Origin: an uncultured Flavobacteriaceae bacterium
GTDB lineage: Bacteria > Bacteroidota > Bacteroidia > Flavobacteriales > Flavobacteriaceae
NCBI GenBank assembly: GCA_938011315.1
Contig: CALLUG010000027.1
Span: 1 to 56,369 of the forward strand
DNA: 56,369 nt
Direction of reading: 5' to 3'
In this document: in pieces, positions 10,057 through 18,344 of the stretch
Numbering within the stretch: position 1 is the first letter of the stretch
Layout: each line of letters begins with the position of its first letter
Program-made: the position numbers and the translations under genes
The notes under the pieces: model-generated
The model's input: only the letters and a program-made list of their open reading frames with translations
Told to the model about the DNA's origin: nothing
The model's database searches: none

Positions 10057-10713
10057 ATGGCCCTAAGCGATTACATTACAAATGACATTAAGCCATTAAG
10101 TTCGACAAGGCATATTGGAGAGGTTCAAAAAATATTTAACCAATTAACATATTCGCACATCCCAATACAAAAAGATGGATTTTATATTGGTTGCATTTCC
10201 GAAACAGATATATATGCCTTTGATAGCAAAAAACCTATCACCGATATTTTGTATACCATAGAAGGATTTTATACCAGAGAAGATGCGCTATGGATTGATG
10301 TTCTAGAAATTTTTGCGCAAAATGATGCCAATATTTTACCAGTATTAAGTAAAGAGAATGAGTATTTAGGCTACTATGAACTTAAAGATATTATTTCTTT
10401 ATTTAAAACAACACCTTTCTTTTCTGAAAATGGATCGCTTTTAATTGTCGAAAAAGGCTACAACGATTACACTTTTAGTGAGGTAAGTCAAATTGTAGAG
10501 TCTAACAACGCAAAACTACTAGGACTGTTTGTATCCAAAATAAAAAACGATGTCGTACAGCTTACTATCAAAGTAGGCGTTTCTGGGTTAAACACTATTA
10601 TCCAATCGTTTAGGCGCTATGGCTATAATATTATTTCTGGGCATGAAGACGACGCTTATATTGAAAATTTAAAAGAACGCTCCGATTACCTTAATAAATA
10701 CTTAAATTTATAA
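10057..10713 (+). CDS. CBS-pair protein with C-terminal ACT-like domain
   Basis: Residues 1-125 contain two CBS motifs (HIPIQKDGFYIGCISETDIY, then ANILPVLSKENEYLGYYEL), the usual adenosyl-ligand sensor. Residues about 127-205 look like an ACT-type regulatory domain, with a glycine-containing turn and the VQLTIKVGVSGLNTIIQSF strand-helix pattern. No catalytic domain is attached. The nadK start is only 3 bases after its stop, so the two are co-transcribed. A role in sensing adenylate or NAD(H) state for the NAD kinase is plausible but inferred from the pairing alone. Confidence 0.85.
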   Translation: MALSDYITNDIKPLSSTRHIGEVQKIFNQLTYSHIPIQKDGFYIGCISETDIYAFDSKKPITDILYTIEGFYTREDALWIDVLEIFAQNDANILPVLSKENEYLGYYELKDIISLFKTTPFFSENGSLLIVEKGYNDYTFSEVSQIVESNNAKLLGLFVSKIKNDVVQLTIKVGVSGLNTIIQSFRRYGYNIISGHEDDAYIENLKERSDYLNKYLNL

Positions 10714-10716
10714 GCT

Positions 10717-11607
10717 ATGAAATTTGCAATTTTTGGACAGCATTATAATGAAAATTCAAAACATGCGCTTAGAACACTCCTAGATGTTTTACAAGAAAAA
10801 CAGATTACTATAGTTATTGAAGCTGCATTTTACGAAACTATAAAAGCCAAAAAAGATTATAATTTTGAATCTACAAAAATTAGCACATTCAAGGACTTAG
10901 ATGCATCTTTTGATTTACTAATTAGTATTGGTGGCGATGGCACAATTTTAAGAGCAGTAACCTATATCAAAGCCTTGTCCATTCCTATAATAGGAATAAA
11001 CACGGGACGATTAGGATTTTTAGCTACCATACAAGAAAATAATATTGCCAATGCTATTGATAGTATATTGAACGAAACATACAGCATCTCAGAACGGACA
11101 CTAATAAGCATTGCAACAACACCAAAAAATCAACATATCCTAGACTTTAATGTTGCGCTAAACGAAATTACAATAAGCCGAAAAAACACAACCTCTATGA
11201 TTACCGTAGAGACAACACTAGATGGCGAGTACTTAACATCTTACTGGGCAGATGGCCTCATTATAGCCACCCCTACAGGTTCTACAGGGTACTCACTAAG
11301 CTGTGGAGGCCCCGTAATTATGCCGGGGTCAGATAACTTTGTAATAACCCCTATTGCCCCACACAACCTTAACGCACGCCCTCTTATAATCCCAGACACC
11401 ACCGTTATTACCCTTAGAGTTACAGGGAGGGAAGCAAACCACTTAGTATCGCTAGATTCTAGAACTGCAACTCTAGGCAATGAAACGATTATCATTATTT
11501 CAAAAGCAAATTTTAAAATAAAAATGATAAATCTCGACAACGAAAGTTTTTTAAATACCCTACGAAAAAAATTACTTTGGGGAGAAGACCGTAGGAATAA
11601 ACAATAA
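10717..11607 (+). CDS. nadK: NAD kinase
   Basis: NAD kinase phosphorylates NAD+ on the adenosine 2'-hydroxyl to make NADP+, the only de novo route to NADP. At 296 residues it is full length. The catalytic GGDGT motif is at 72-76 in SIGGDGTILRA. The second conserved block WADGLIIATPTGSTGYSLS and the following GGP are present, then the C-terminal beta domain. It forms a tight pair with the CBS-ACT gene upstream. The next gene, porG, has its own consensus promoter 46 bases after the nadK stop, so nadK is likely the end of a two-gene unit. Confidence 0.96.
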   Translation: MKFAIFGQHYNENSKHALRTLLDVLQEKQITIVIEAAFYETIKAKKDYNFESTKISTFKDLDASFDLLISIGGDGTILRAVTYIKALSIPIIGINTGRLGFLATIQENNIANAIDSILNETYSISERTLISIATTPKNQHILDFNVALNEITISRKNTTSMITVETTLDGEYLTSYWADGLIIATPTGSTGYSLSCGGPVIMPGSDNFVITPIAPHNLNARPLIIPDTTVITLRVTGREANHLVSLDSRTATLGNETIIIISKANFKIKMINLDNESFLNTLRKKLLWGEDRRNKQ

Positions 11608-11652
11608 ATCTGTTTTAATTCTGTTTATCTCTTAATACTAAACTGCAAATTA

Positions 11653-11681
11653 TTGTAGCCAATTCTTATTTACTATATTTG
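11653..11681 (+). promoter_or_regulatory. Bacteroidota-type promoter of the porG operon
   Basis: TTG at 11653-11655, an 18-base spacer, and TATATTTG at 11674-11681 match the consensus TTG-N19-TAnnTTTG. Transcription should begin near 11687, leaving a leader of only about ten bases before ATG 11697. A TTG that would extend the frame upstream (11679) overlaps the TTTG box and cannot be the start. Confidence 0.75.
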
Positions 11682-11696
11682 CGAACTTTTATGTTT

Positions 11697-12389
11697 ATGA
11701 GATATTTTTTTATCCTAATTATGAGCCTTTTATCTTACCAAAATAGCTATTCTCAACTTTATGAAGTTGGTGTATTTGCAGGCGGAAGTAATTTCATTGG
11801 AGATGTGGGGCGCACAACATTTATTGCACCAAACAGTAGTGCTTTTGGTGGCGTTGTAAAATGGAACAGAAGTCCTAGACACTCTTGGCGACTCTCCGCA
11901 ATAGCATCGACCATAGAAGCCCTAGACAGTGACTCTAACGACCCTAGGAGAATGCAAAGAAACCTCTCGTTTAACTCTAGTGTTTTTGAAATTTCTGGAG
12001 GAATGGAATTTACTTTTTTTGATTTTAACCAACATGATGAGAAAAATAAATTTACCCCCTATTTATATTCTGGACTAAGTGCTGTAAATCGTGATAGCTT
12101 TTACTTTAACGCCAATGGAGTATTGGAAGAAGACGATGATGCACGTTGGACAGTTGCTATCCCAATTACCCTAGGAGTAAAAGCAAAAATCTCTAGACAT
12201 ATCATTATATCGGCAGAGGTAGGCGCTAGATTTGCTTTTTCTGATGCTCTAGACGGAAGCCTCCCTGACGACGATACCCTAGCAGAACAATTTAGTTTTG
12301 GAAATGAAAATAATAACGATTGGTACGTCTTTTCTGGAATGATACTAACCTATACTTTTGGAAAAAAACCTTGCTACTGTTTTGATTGA
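11697..12389 (+). CDS. porG: Type IX secretion outer-membrane protein PorG (DUF6089)
   Basis: PorG is an outer-membrane beta-barrel of the type IX secretion system; in Porphyromonas gingivalis it interacts with the PorK/PorN ring. Here the 230-residue product has a signal peptide (RYFFILIM... ending NSYSQ) and the family's opening YEVGVFAGGSNFIGDVG. Alternating beta-strands follow, with a final aromatic strand (YVFSGMILTYTFG). The order porG-uppS-bamA-ompH-ompH is the same as in P. gingivalis, which supports the call. I chose ATG 11697; ATG 11691 is also possible. The last 8 bases overlap the proposed uppS start at 12382. It forms a functional set with gldKLMN 6 kb away. Confidence 0.85.
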   Translation: MRYFFILIMSLLSYQNSYSQLYEVGVFAGGSNFIGDVGRTTFIAPNSSAFGGVVKWNRSPRHSWRLSAIASTIEALDSDSNDPRRMQRNLSFNSSVFEISGGMEFTFFDFNQHDEKNKFTPYLYSGLSAVNRDSFYFNANGVLEEDDDARWTVAIPITLGVKAKISRHIIISAEVGARFAFSDALDGSLPDDDTLAEQFSFGNENNNDWYVFSGMILTYTFGKKPCYCFD

Positions 12390-13125
12390 TATAAAAGCTG
12401 AAATACAACAACACCCTCTCCCCGATCATATTGCAATTATCATGGACGGTAATGGACGTTGGGCAAAGCAAAGAGGCAAACTCCGGGTATTTGGGCATGA
12501 AAACGGAACATCTGCAGTAAAACAAATTGTAGAAGCCTGTACAGAGCTAGGTATTAAAAATTTAACACTCTATGCCTTTTCTACAGAAAATTGGAAACGC
12601 CCCAAACTAGAAGTTCAAACCCTTATGAAATTACTTATTTCTTCACTAAAAAAAGAAATGAAAAATTTACATAAAAACAACATCAAATTAAATAGTATCG
12701 GCGACATAAAAACCCTACCAACAAAAGTATTTAACGAGTTAGTTGATGTTATTGAACGAACCAAAAACAATACCCAAATGACCTTAACCATAGCACTAAG
12801 CTATGGCTCCAGAGATGAATTGATAAATACTGTGAAAGAAATATCAATTAAAGTTAAAAATAATATAATTTTGCCAAATAACATTGACGAATCAGTAATT
12901 AATGAGCATCTTTACACGCACAGATTACCAGATGTAGATTTATTAATTCGTACCAGCGGCGAAAAACGAATTAGTAACTTCCTTCTATGGCAAATTGCGT
13001 ATGCAGAGCTATATTTTACAGATGTACTATGGCCGGATTTTACAAAAAATGATTTATACAAGTCAATTAGAGATTACCAACAAAGAGAAAGACGTTTTGG
13101 AAAAACTAGCGAACAACTTAAATAA
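12382..13125 (+). CDS. uppS: Undecaprenyl (isoprenyl) diphosphate synthase
   Basis: This cis-prenyltransferase elongates farnesyl diphosphate with isopentenyl diphosphate to the C55 lipid carrier for peptidoglycan and O-antigen. The catalytic aspartate motif IIMDGNGRWA, the FSTENWKRP segment and the C-terminal RTSGEKRISNFLLWQ diphosphate-binding block are all present. I chose a TTG at 12382, giving 247 residues and MIDIKAEIQQH; it overlaps the end of porG. A longer frame from TTG 12358 is possible. The only early ATG lies inside the catalytic motif, so the gene must start at a non-ATG codon. bamA follows after 10 bases. Confidence 0.93.
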   Translation: MIDIKAEIQQHPLPDHIAIIMDGNGRWAKQRGKLRVFGHENGTSAVKQIVEACTELGIKNLTLYAFSTENWKRPKLEVQTLMKLLISSLKKEMKNLHKNNIKLNSIGDIKTLPTKVFNELVDVIERTKNNTQMTLTIALSYGSRDELINTVKEISIKVKNNIILPNNIDESVINEHLYTHRLPDVDLLIRTSGEKRISNFLLWQIAYAELYFTDVLWPDFTKNDLYKSIRDYQQRERRFGKTSEQLK

Positions 13126-13135
13126 ACAACACACA

Positions 13136-15700
13136 TTGAAAAAACAGTATCTTTACTTAATAATAGTCGGTTTCTTACTAAGTAACCTTACACTATTAGC
13201 ACAAACCCCTACCATACAAGACGGTAAGGTCTATACGGTTGAAGCCATTAGTGTTGCAGGAAATACCAATTACTCGTCTAATATTATTATTGCCTTTTCT
13301 GGACTTACTATAGGAACAGAAATTATTTTGCCCACCAGCAAGGAGATAGAAACCGCCATTAAGAAACTATGGGAGTCTAAACTTTTTAGTAGCGTAGACA
13401 TCTATATAACAAAAGTAAATGACAATAATATCTCTCTAGAAATAGAACTTACCGACTTACCACAGCTAGAAAAATTAACCATTACTGGAGTTAAGAAATC
13501 TAAGTTCAAGAAAATTATAGAAGAAAATAAACTCCAAACAGGGAGTAAAGTAACAGAAAATCTAATTACAAACGCAAAAACCTTTTTAGAAGATAAGTAT
13601 CGTAAACGAGGGTACCTAAACGCTAAAGTAAACATTAAAACTGCAGATGTTATTGACTCACTAGAAATTAGAAGAGTTAACATGGATGTTAATATTGACA
13701 AAGGGCGACTTATAAAAATAAAAGACATCACTCTTAATGGTAATGAAAAATTTACAAAAAAGAAATTACGGAAACTACTAAGGAAAACAAAAAAAAGAAA
13801 CTTTATCCGTTTTTACAAACGTTCAAAGTATATAGAAAGTAACTTTAAAGAAGATTTAGCAAAGGTTATAAATAAGTACAAAGAAAAAGGTTATAGAGAT
13901 GCTCGTATCTTATCCGATTCCTTGATTAAAAATTCAGACAATACGATAAGTCTTAATATCAATTTAGCCGAAGGCGAAAAATACACCTTTGGCGACATTA
14001 CTTTTTTAGGAAACACCGTTTATACTGATCAAGTTTTAGGCCAAGTCTTAACAATTAAAAAAGGAGATGTGTACAATGGCATTGAGCTACAAAAACGAAT
14101 ACAAGACCAAACAAGACCAGACGCCAATGATTTAGCAAACCTATACCAAAACAATGGTTATTTATTTTCAAGAATAATTCCCGTAGAGACAAAAGCTGAC
14201 GGCAATATTATTGATATGGAAATTCGAATTGTAGAAGGAAAGCCTGCTTACATAAACAAAGTTAAAGTCTCGGGAAACCTTGTCACTAACGATAAAATAA
14301 TTTACCGAGAAATGCGAATTCGCCCAGGGCAGTTATATAATAAAGCAAATATATTACGTACAAGAAGGGATTTGGGGCAGCTTGGCTTTTTTGATGCAGA
14401 ACAAATTGCTCCGGAATTTGCTAACGTTAATCAAGTCGATGGCACCCTCGACATTGAAATTGACGTTGTAGAAACAGGTTCTAGCCAAATACAATTACAA
14501 GGTGGCTTTGGTGGTGGCGGTTTTATAGGAACTTTAGGGCTTTCATTCAATAACTTCTCTATAAAAAACATTTTTAACAAATCGGCCTATAAACCCGTAC
14601 CAAGAGGCGACGGTCAGAGCATATCATTACAATTGCAAGCAAGTCGCTTTTTTCAAACCTATAGCTTTTCATTTAGTGAGCCTTGGTTAGGAGGTAAAAG
14701 ACCCGTTAGATTTACAGGCTCTATTTCTAGATCGACGCAGTTTCAATTTAATCCACTCAATAGAGATACCGATAGAGATAGCCGATTTAATATTACAGGA
14801 ATTAGCTTAGGGATACAAAAACGATTGTCTATACCCGATGATTCTTTCCTATTGTCTCAAGCATTGAGTTATCAAAATTTTGATTTACAAAATTTCAACT
14901 CTGCATTGTTTACCTTCGGAAACGGAAGCTCAAACAACCTAGCCTATACCGTATCCTTAAGACGAAACGATACCCGATTTGATCCTATTTATCCAACCGC
15001 TGGCTCCGACTTTACTATAGAAGGAAAATTTACCTTACCCTACTCAGCTTTTAACGGAGTAGATTATAGCGCCTTAAGAAGTGAACGTGATGCCGTTTTT
15101 GAAGACCTACAAAGTGACCCAACAAATCAAGATCTAGCCAATAGGCTTTCTGAAATTGATCAAGAACGATTTAACTTTCTAGAATTTTATAAAATTAATT
15201 TTAGAGGACTATGGTACTCACAACTTACCCAAAAGTTAATATTAAGACCAAGTATTGAGTTTGGCTTCTTAGGGGCTTATAACAACGATAGAGGGGTTGT
15301 CCCTTTTGAGCGTTTCTTCTTAGGAGGAGACGGATTAGGGCAAGGTAACCTCGACGGAAGAGAAACAATTGCACTTAGAGGCTATGCTAATAACTCCTTA
15401 ACACCACAGGATGGAAGTGCGATATACAACAAGTTTTCTTTAGAACTACGATATCCCTTAGTCCTAAAAGGAACTACAAAAATATATGCTCTTGGCTTTG
15501 TTGAAGCTGGTAATGCCTACGAAAATTTTAGAGAGTTCAATCCTTTTAATGTTAATCGATCTGCTGGTGCAGGTGCTAGAATTTTCCTACCTACCTTTGG
15601 ACTATTAGGAATAGATTTTGGCTACGGGTTTGACCCGCTTCCTGGGCAAACTCGCGCAAACGGACTTGAAACGCATTTTATAATTGGACAACAATTTTAA
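13136..15700 (+). CDS. bamA: Outer-membrane protein assembly factor BamA
   Basis: BamA (Omp85) is the essential insertase that folds beta-barrel proteins into the outer membrane. The start is set at TTG 13136, just after uppS, because the product then begins KKQYLYLIIVGFLLSNLTLLAQ, a clear signal peptide; the open frame extends upstream into uppS without support. The 854-residue protein has about five POTRA repeats (roughly residues 25-420, each with a GN/LxG-type turn such as ISVAGNTNYSSN and ITFLGNTVYTD). A 16-strand barrel follows, with the FFLGGDGLGQGNLDGRETIALRGY region (lid/loop 6 with the conserved RGY) and a terminal FIIGQQF strand. It sits with its periplasmic chaperones (ompH genes). 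Confidence 0.95.
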   Translation: MKKQYLYLIIVGFLLSNLTLLAQTPTIQDGKVYTVEAISVAGNTNYSSNIIIAFSGLTIGTEIILPTSKEIETAIKKLWESKLFSSVDIYITKVNDNNISLEIELTDLPQLEKLTITGVKKSKFKKIIEENKLQTGSKVTENLITNAKTFLEDKYRKRGYLNAKVNIKTADVIDSLEIRRVNMDVNIDKGRLIKIKDITLNGNEKFTKKKLRKLLRKTKKRNFIRFYKRSKYIESNFKEDLAKVINKYKEKGYRDARILSDSLIKNSDNTISLNINLAEGEKYTFGDITFLGNTVYTDQVLGQVLTIKKGDVYNGIELQKRIQDQTRPDANDLANLYQNNGYLFSRIIPVETKADGNIIDMEIRIVEGKPAYINKVKVSGNLVTNDKIIYREMRIRPGQLYNKANILRTRRDLGQLGFFDAEQIAPEFANVNQVDGTLDIEIDVVETGSSQIQLQGGFGGGGFIGTLGLSFNNFSIKNIFNKSAYKPVPRGDGQSISLQLQASRFFQTYSFSFSEPWLGGKRPVRFTGSISRSTQFQFNPLNRDTDRDSRFNITGISLGIQKRLSIPDDSFLLSQALSYQNFDLQNFNSALFTFGNGSSNNLAYTVSLRRNDTRFDPIYPTAGSDFTIEGKFTLPYSAFNGVDYSALRSERDAVFEDLQSDPTNQDLANRLSEIDQERFNFLEFYKINFRGLWYSQLTQKLILRPSIEFGFLGAYNNDRGVVPFERFFLGGDGLGQGNLDGRETIALRGYANNSLTPQDGSAIYNKFSLELRYPLVLKGTTKIYALGFVEAGNAYENFREFNPFNVNRSAGAGARIFLPTFGLLGIDFGYGFDPLPGQTRANGLETHFIIGQQF

Positions 15701-15832
15701 GTTTGGCATGGTATTTTCTATACCCTTGTTAATTATTTGCGTTAGACTTTAAAATTTTTCAAAAATTATTTCGTTAAATTTGAAACCTCTAACTTAAAAT
15801 TAGTTTTTAATTTGTTAAAAAAAGTTTTTTAT

Positions 15833-16753
15833 ATGAAATTTGCAGCTTTTAAAAACACAAAAGTTCTTTATTTAATAGCATTATTTATAAGTTATGGTAC
15901 TTATGCACAAAGATCCGTTAGAATTGGATATATAGATACCGAATATATATTACAAAACGTAAACGAGTTTAGTGAAGCATCAACCCAGTTGGATAGTAAA
16001 ATTGGAAAATGGAAAAAAGAGATTGAAAATCGGTTGGCAGATTTAGAACAAAGAAAAGAACAACTAAGAAACGAAAGTGTATTACTTACTAAAGAGCTTA
16101 TAAAAGAACGGCAAGAAGAAATTGATATCGACGAAAAAGAAATATTAGATTATCAACAAAAGCGCTTTGGTCCCAATGGCGATTTAGTAATACAACGCCG
16201 TCAACTAATGCAGCCTGTTCAAGATCAAATTTTTAATGCCGTACAAGAAATAGCATCAAAAGGAAAGTACGACTTTATATTTGATAAATCGGCAGATGTC
16301 GTTATGCTTTACTCTGCTGATAGATACAATATCAGTGATCGTGTTTTAAGCCTAATTACACGCTCGTCTAACAGAAAGCAAGCTACTAACAAAAAAGAAC
16401 GCAAAGCGGCAGAACAATTGCGAAAAGAAGACATAGAAGCAGCCACAGCAGCTATTCCTACCAACTCGCAAGAAGCTAGAGCAAAAAAAATAGCAGAGAA
16501 CAAAGAAAAACGAAGATTAGAAAATGAAAAATGGAGAGCAGAAAATGCTGCTAAAAGAGAAAAAGCACTACAAGAGCGAGAAAAAGAAAGACAAGCAAAA
16601 TTAGATGCTAGAGAGAAGAAAAAGAAAGAAAGAGACGCCAAAGCTTTAGCTGATAAAAACGCTAGAGAAAAAGCAATAGAAGCCAGAAAGAAAAAAATAA
16701 TAGACGCTAGAAAAAAAACTACTAAGGCTAAAGACAGTACCTCAAATAAATAA
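15833..16753 (+). CDS. OmpH/Skp family chaperone with long charged tail
   Basis: The start is placed at ATG 15833, giving a 306-residue product with signal peptide KFAAFKNTKVLYLIALFI... ending TYAQ; a TTG at 15812 would add seven residues. The core (about 25-180) is Skp-like: VRIGYIDTEYILQNV, a charged coiled coil, then YDFIFDKSADVVMLYSA. Residues about 180-306 form an extra tail made almost entirely of Lys, Arg, Glu and Ala, probably a long helix. Skp proteins guard unfolded outer-membrane proteins on their way to BamA, encoded 132 bases upstream. The long tail is absent from the second copy next door. Confidence 0.9.
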   Translation: MKFAAFKNTKVLYLIALFISYGTYAQRSVRIGYIDTEYILQNVNEFSEASTQLDSKIGKWKKEIENRLADLEQRKEQLRNESVLLTKELIKERQEEIDIDEKEILDYQQKRFGPNGDLVIQRRQLMQPVQDQIFNAVQEIASKGKYDFIFDKSADVVMLYSADRYNISDRVLSLITRSSNRKQATNKKERKAAEQLRKEDIEAATAAIPTNSQEARAKKIAENKEKRRLENEKWRAENAAKREKALQEREKERQAKLDAREKKKKERDAKALADKNAREKAIEARKKKIIDARKKTTKAKDSTSNK

Positions 16754-16789
16754 TATAACTAAAACATAATTAATAACAATTACTTAAAA

Positions 16790-17290
16790 ATGAAACACTT
16801 AAAAACTATTGTACTAGCAATTACACTTTTTATTGGAAGCATAAGCTTTATTAATGCGCAAAGTAAAGTTGCACATATTAACACCCAAGAGCTAATAGCT
16901 TCAATGCCCGAATATAAAGTTGCACAAGCTGAAATTGAAAAATTTGGTAAATCACTTCAAACAGATTTAGAAAACATGACTAAAGAAGTGCAAAATAAAG
17001 CAACACAGTACGACTCTGAAGCAAGCACAAAAACAGACGAAGAAAACGCAAAACGCTTTGAAGAAATGCAAACGCTACGCCAAAATATTTCATCTTTTAG
17101 AATAGATGCACAAGAAAAAATGCGTAAAAAAAATGCAGATTTAGGTGCTCCCATCAACGAGAAAGCAATCGCTGCAATTCAAAAAGTAGCTAGATCTCAA
17201 GGCTTTCAGTATGTTATGGATAGCTCTACATTAATCCTTGCAGAAGGGAAAGACTTAATGGCAGACGTTAAAAAAGAATTAGGAATATAA
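16790..17290 (+). CDS. OmpH/Skp family periplasmic chaperone
   Basis: This is a 166-residue protein of classic Skp size. A signal peptide (ending SFINAQ) is followed by KVAHINTQELIASMPEYKVAQ, a coiled-coil middle and the C-terminal IQKVARSQGFQYVMDSSTLILAEG segment. Its role is to shield outer-membrane proteins in the periplasm before BamA-mediated insertion. It lies 36 bases after the longer OmpH gene and ends just before a strong terminator hairpin, so bamA-ompH-ompH is probably one unit starting at the porG promoter. Paired OmpH genes next to bamA are usual in Bacteroidota. Confidence 0.93.
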   Translation: MKHLKTIVLAITLFIGSISFINAQSKVAHINTQELIASMPEYKVAQAEIEKFGKSLQTDLENMTKEVQNKATQYDSEASTKTDEENAKRFEEMQTLRQNISSFRIDAQEKMRKKNADLGAPINEKAIAAIQKVARSQGFQYVMDSSTLILAEGKDLMADVKKELGI

Positions 17291-17320
17291 CCCTATTTCA
17301 AAAAACAACAATACAACCCA

Positions 17321-17358
17321 AAGCTGCCTTTAATGTAAAGGCAGCTTTTTTATTTTTA
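17321..17358 (+). terminator. Intrinsic terminator between ompH and murI
   Basis: A perfect 12-bp stem (17321-17332 with 17336-17347), a 3-base loop and a T-rich run to about 17358. The murI ATG follows at 17365, leaving no room for a promoter downstream of the hairpin. Confidence 0.9.
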
Positions 17359-17364
17359 TTATAT

Positions 17365-18150
17365 ATGAGTAAACAGCCTATTGGTATATTTGATTCTGGT
17401 GTGGGGGGAACTTCCATTTGGTATGAAGTACATAAATTATTACCTTACGAAAACACAGTGTATCTTGCCGATAGTAAACATGCCCCATACGGCACAAAAA
17501 CACCCAGTGAAATTATTAGGTTAAGTCTCAAAAATACAGAACTGCTTGTACAAAAAAACTGTAAACTAATTATTGTTGCCTGCAACACCGCTACAACTAA
17601 TGCTATACAAACCTTACGAAAGACTTACAACATTCCTATAGTGGGCATTGAACCAGCCTTAAAGCCTGCTGCATTACAAACCAAAACAAAATCAATTGGT
17701 GTTTTAGCAACAAAAGGAACGCTATCTAGCAATCTATTTCATAAAACTACAGATTTGTATGCTAATAACATACGGGTTATAGAACAAATTGGAGAGGGTA
17801 TTGTTGGCCTTATTGAAGCAGGAAAACTTCATTCAGAAACAATGAAAACTTTGCTTAAGTCTTACCTAAACCCTATGTTAGACGCAAATATAGATTGCTT
17901 AGTGTTAGGCTGCACGCACTATACTTATTTAATACCCATATTAGTAAAACTATTACCGCAGCATATAAAAATTATTGACGCAGGAGAAGCTGTAGCTAAA
18001 CAAACTAAAGCTGTTTTAACGCATCATAAACTAATAAATACAACTAACGACTACCCGTCTATTACATTTTATACAAACGCAAACACAAAGGAACTAAAAG
18101 CCTTAATTAATCCTAGTAATACATTTAAGGTAACATATCTAGATTTTTAA
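17365..18150 (+). CDS. murI: Glutamate racemase
   Basis: MurI interconverts L- and D-glutamate, supplying D-Glu for peptidoglycan stem peptides. All landmarks are present in the 261-residue protein: GIFDSGVGGTS near the start, the first catalytic cysteine (Cys73) in VACNTATT, and the second (Cys183) in LGCTHYTYL. It is the last gene of the porG-uppS-bamA-ompH cluster. A strong terminator ends only about 7 bases before its ATG, so its mRNA must start before the hairpin and carry or read through it; attenuation is possible. It converges on gldN. Confidence 0.96.
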   Translation: MSKQPIGIFDSGVGGTSIWYEVHKLLPYENTVYLADSKHAPYGTKTPSEIIRLSLKNTELLVQKNCKLIIVACNTATTNAIQTLRKTYNIPIVGIEPALKPAALQTKTKSIGVLATKGTLSSNLFHKTTDLYANNIRVIEQIGEGIVGLIEAGKLHSETMKTLLKSYLNPMLDANIDCLVLGCTHYTYLIPILVKLLPQHIKIIDAGEAVAKQTKAVLTHHKLINTTNDYPSITFYTNANTKELKALINPSNTFKVTYLDF

Positions 18151-18270
18151 TAGCTTCTTCTAACGGAAATTATTTTTTTGATTAACCCTATTTTTTTTAA
18201 AATTGTACCATCGAGATTGTAAGAAAACACTTTTTTAGGCAAACAAAAAGGGCTTAAATGACTTCAAAAA

Positions 18271-18310
18271 AAACATCCCTAAAACTTTACTTAAAGTCTT
18301 AGGGATGTTT
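18271..18310. terminator. Bidirectional terminator between murI and gldN
   Basis: Positions 18271-18290 pair with 18291-18310 to give a stem of about 19 pairs with a single A-C mismatch at 18283/18298. A run of six A just before it gives a U-tract for minus-strand transcripts (end of gldKLMN). On the plus strand it is followed by a weaker T-rich run that can serve murI. Confidence 0.88.
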
Positions 18311-18344
18311 ATTTTATTCAGAAAATTATAATTCTAATGCTGTT

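Noticed and set aside
11241-11540. 99-residue open frame on the minus strand
   Set aside because: It lies wholly inside nadK, opposite the conserved SAM-free kinase blocks, and has no family features; it is a shadow frame.
16500-16753. Tandem DNA repeat in the ompH tail
   Set aside because: The Lys/Glu-rich codons give a monotonous purine-rich look, but no unit of fixed length repeats.
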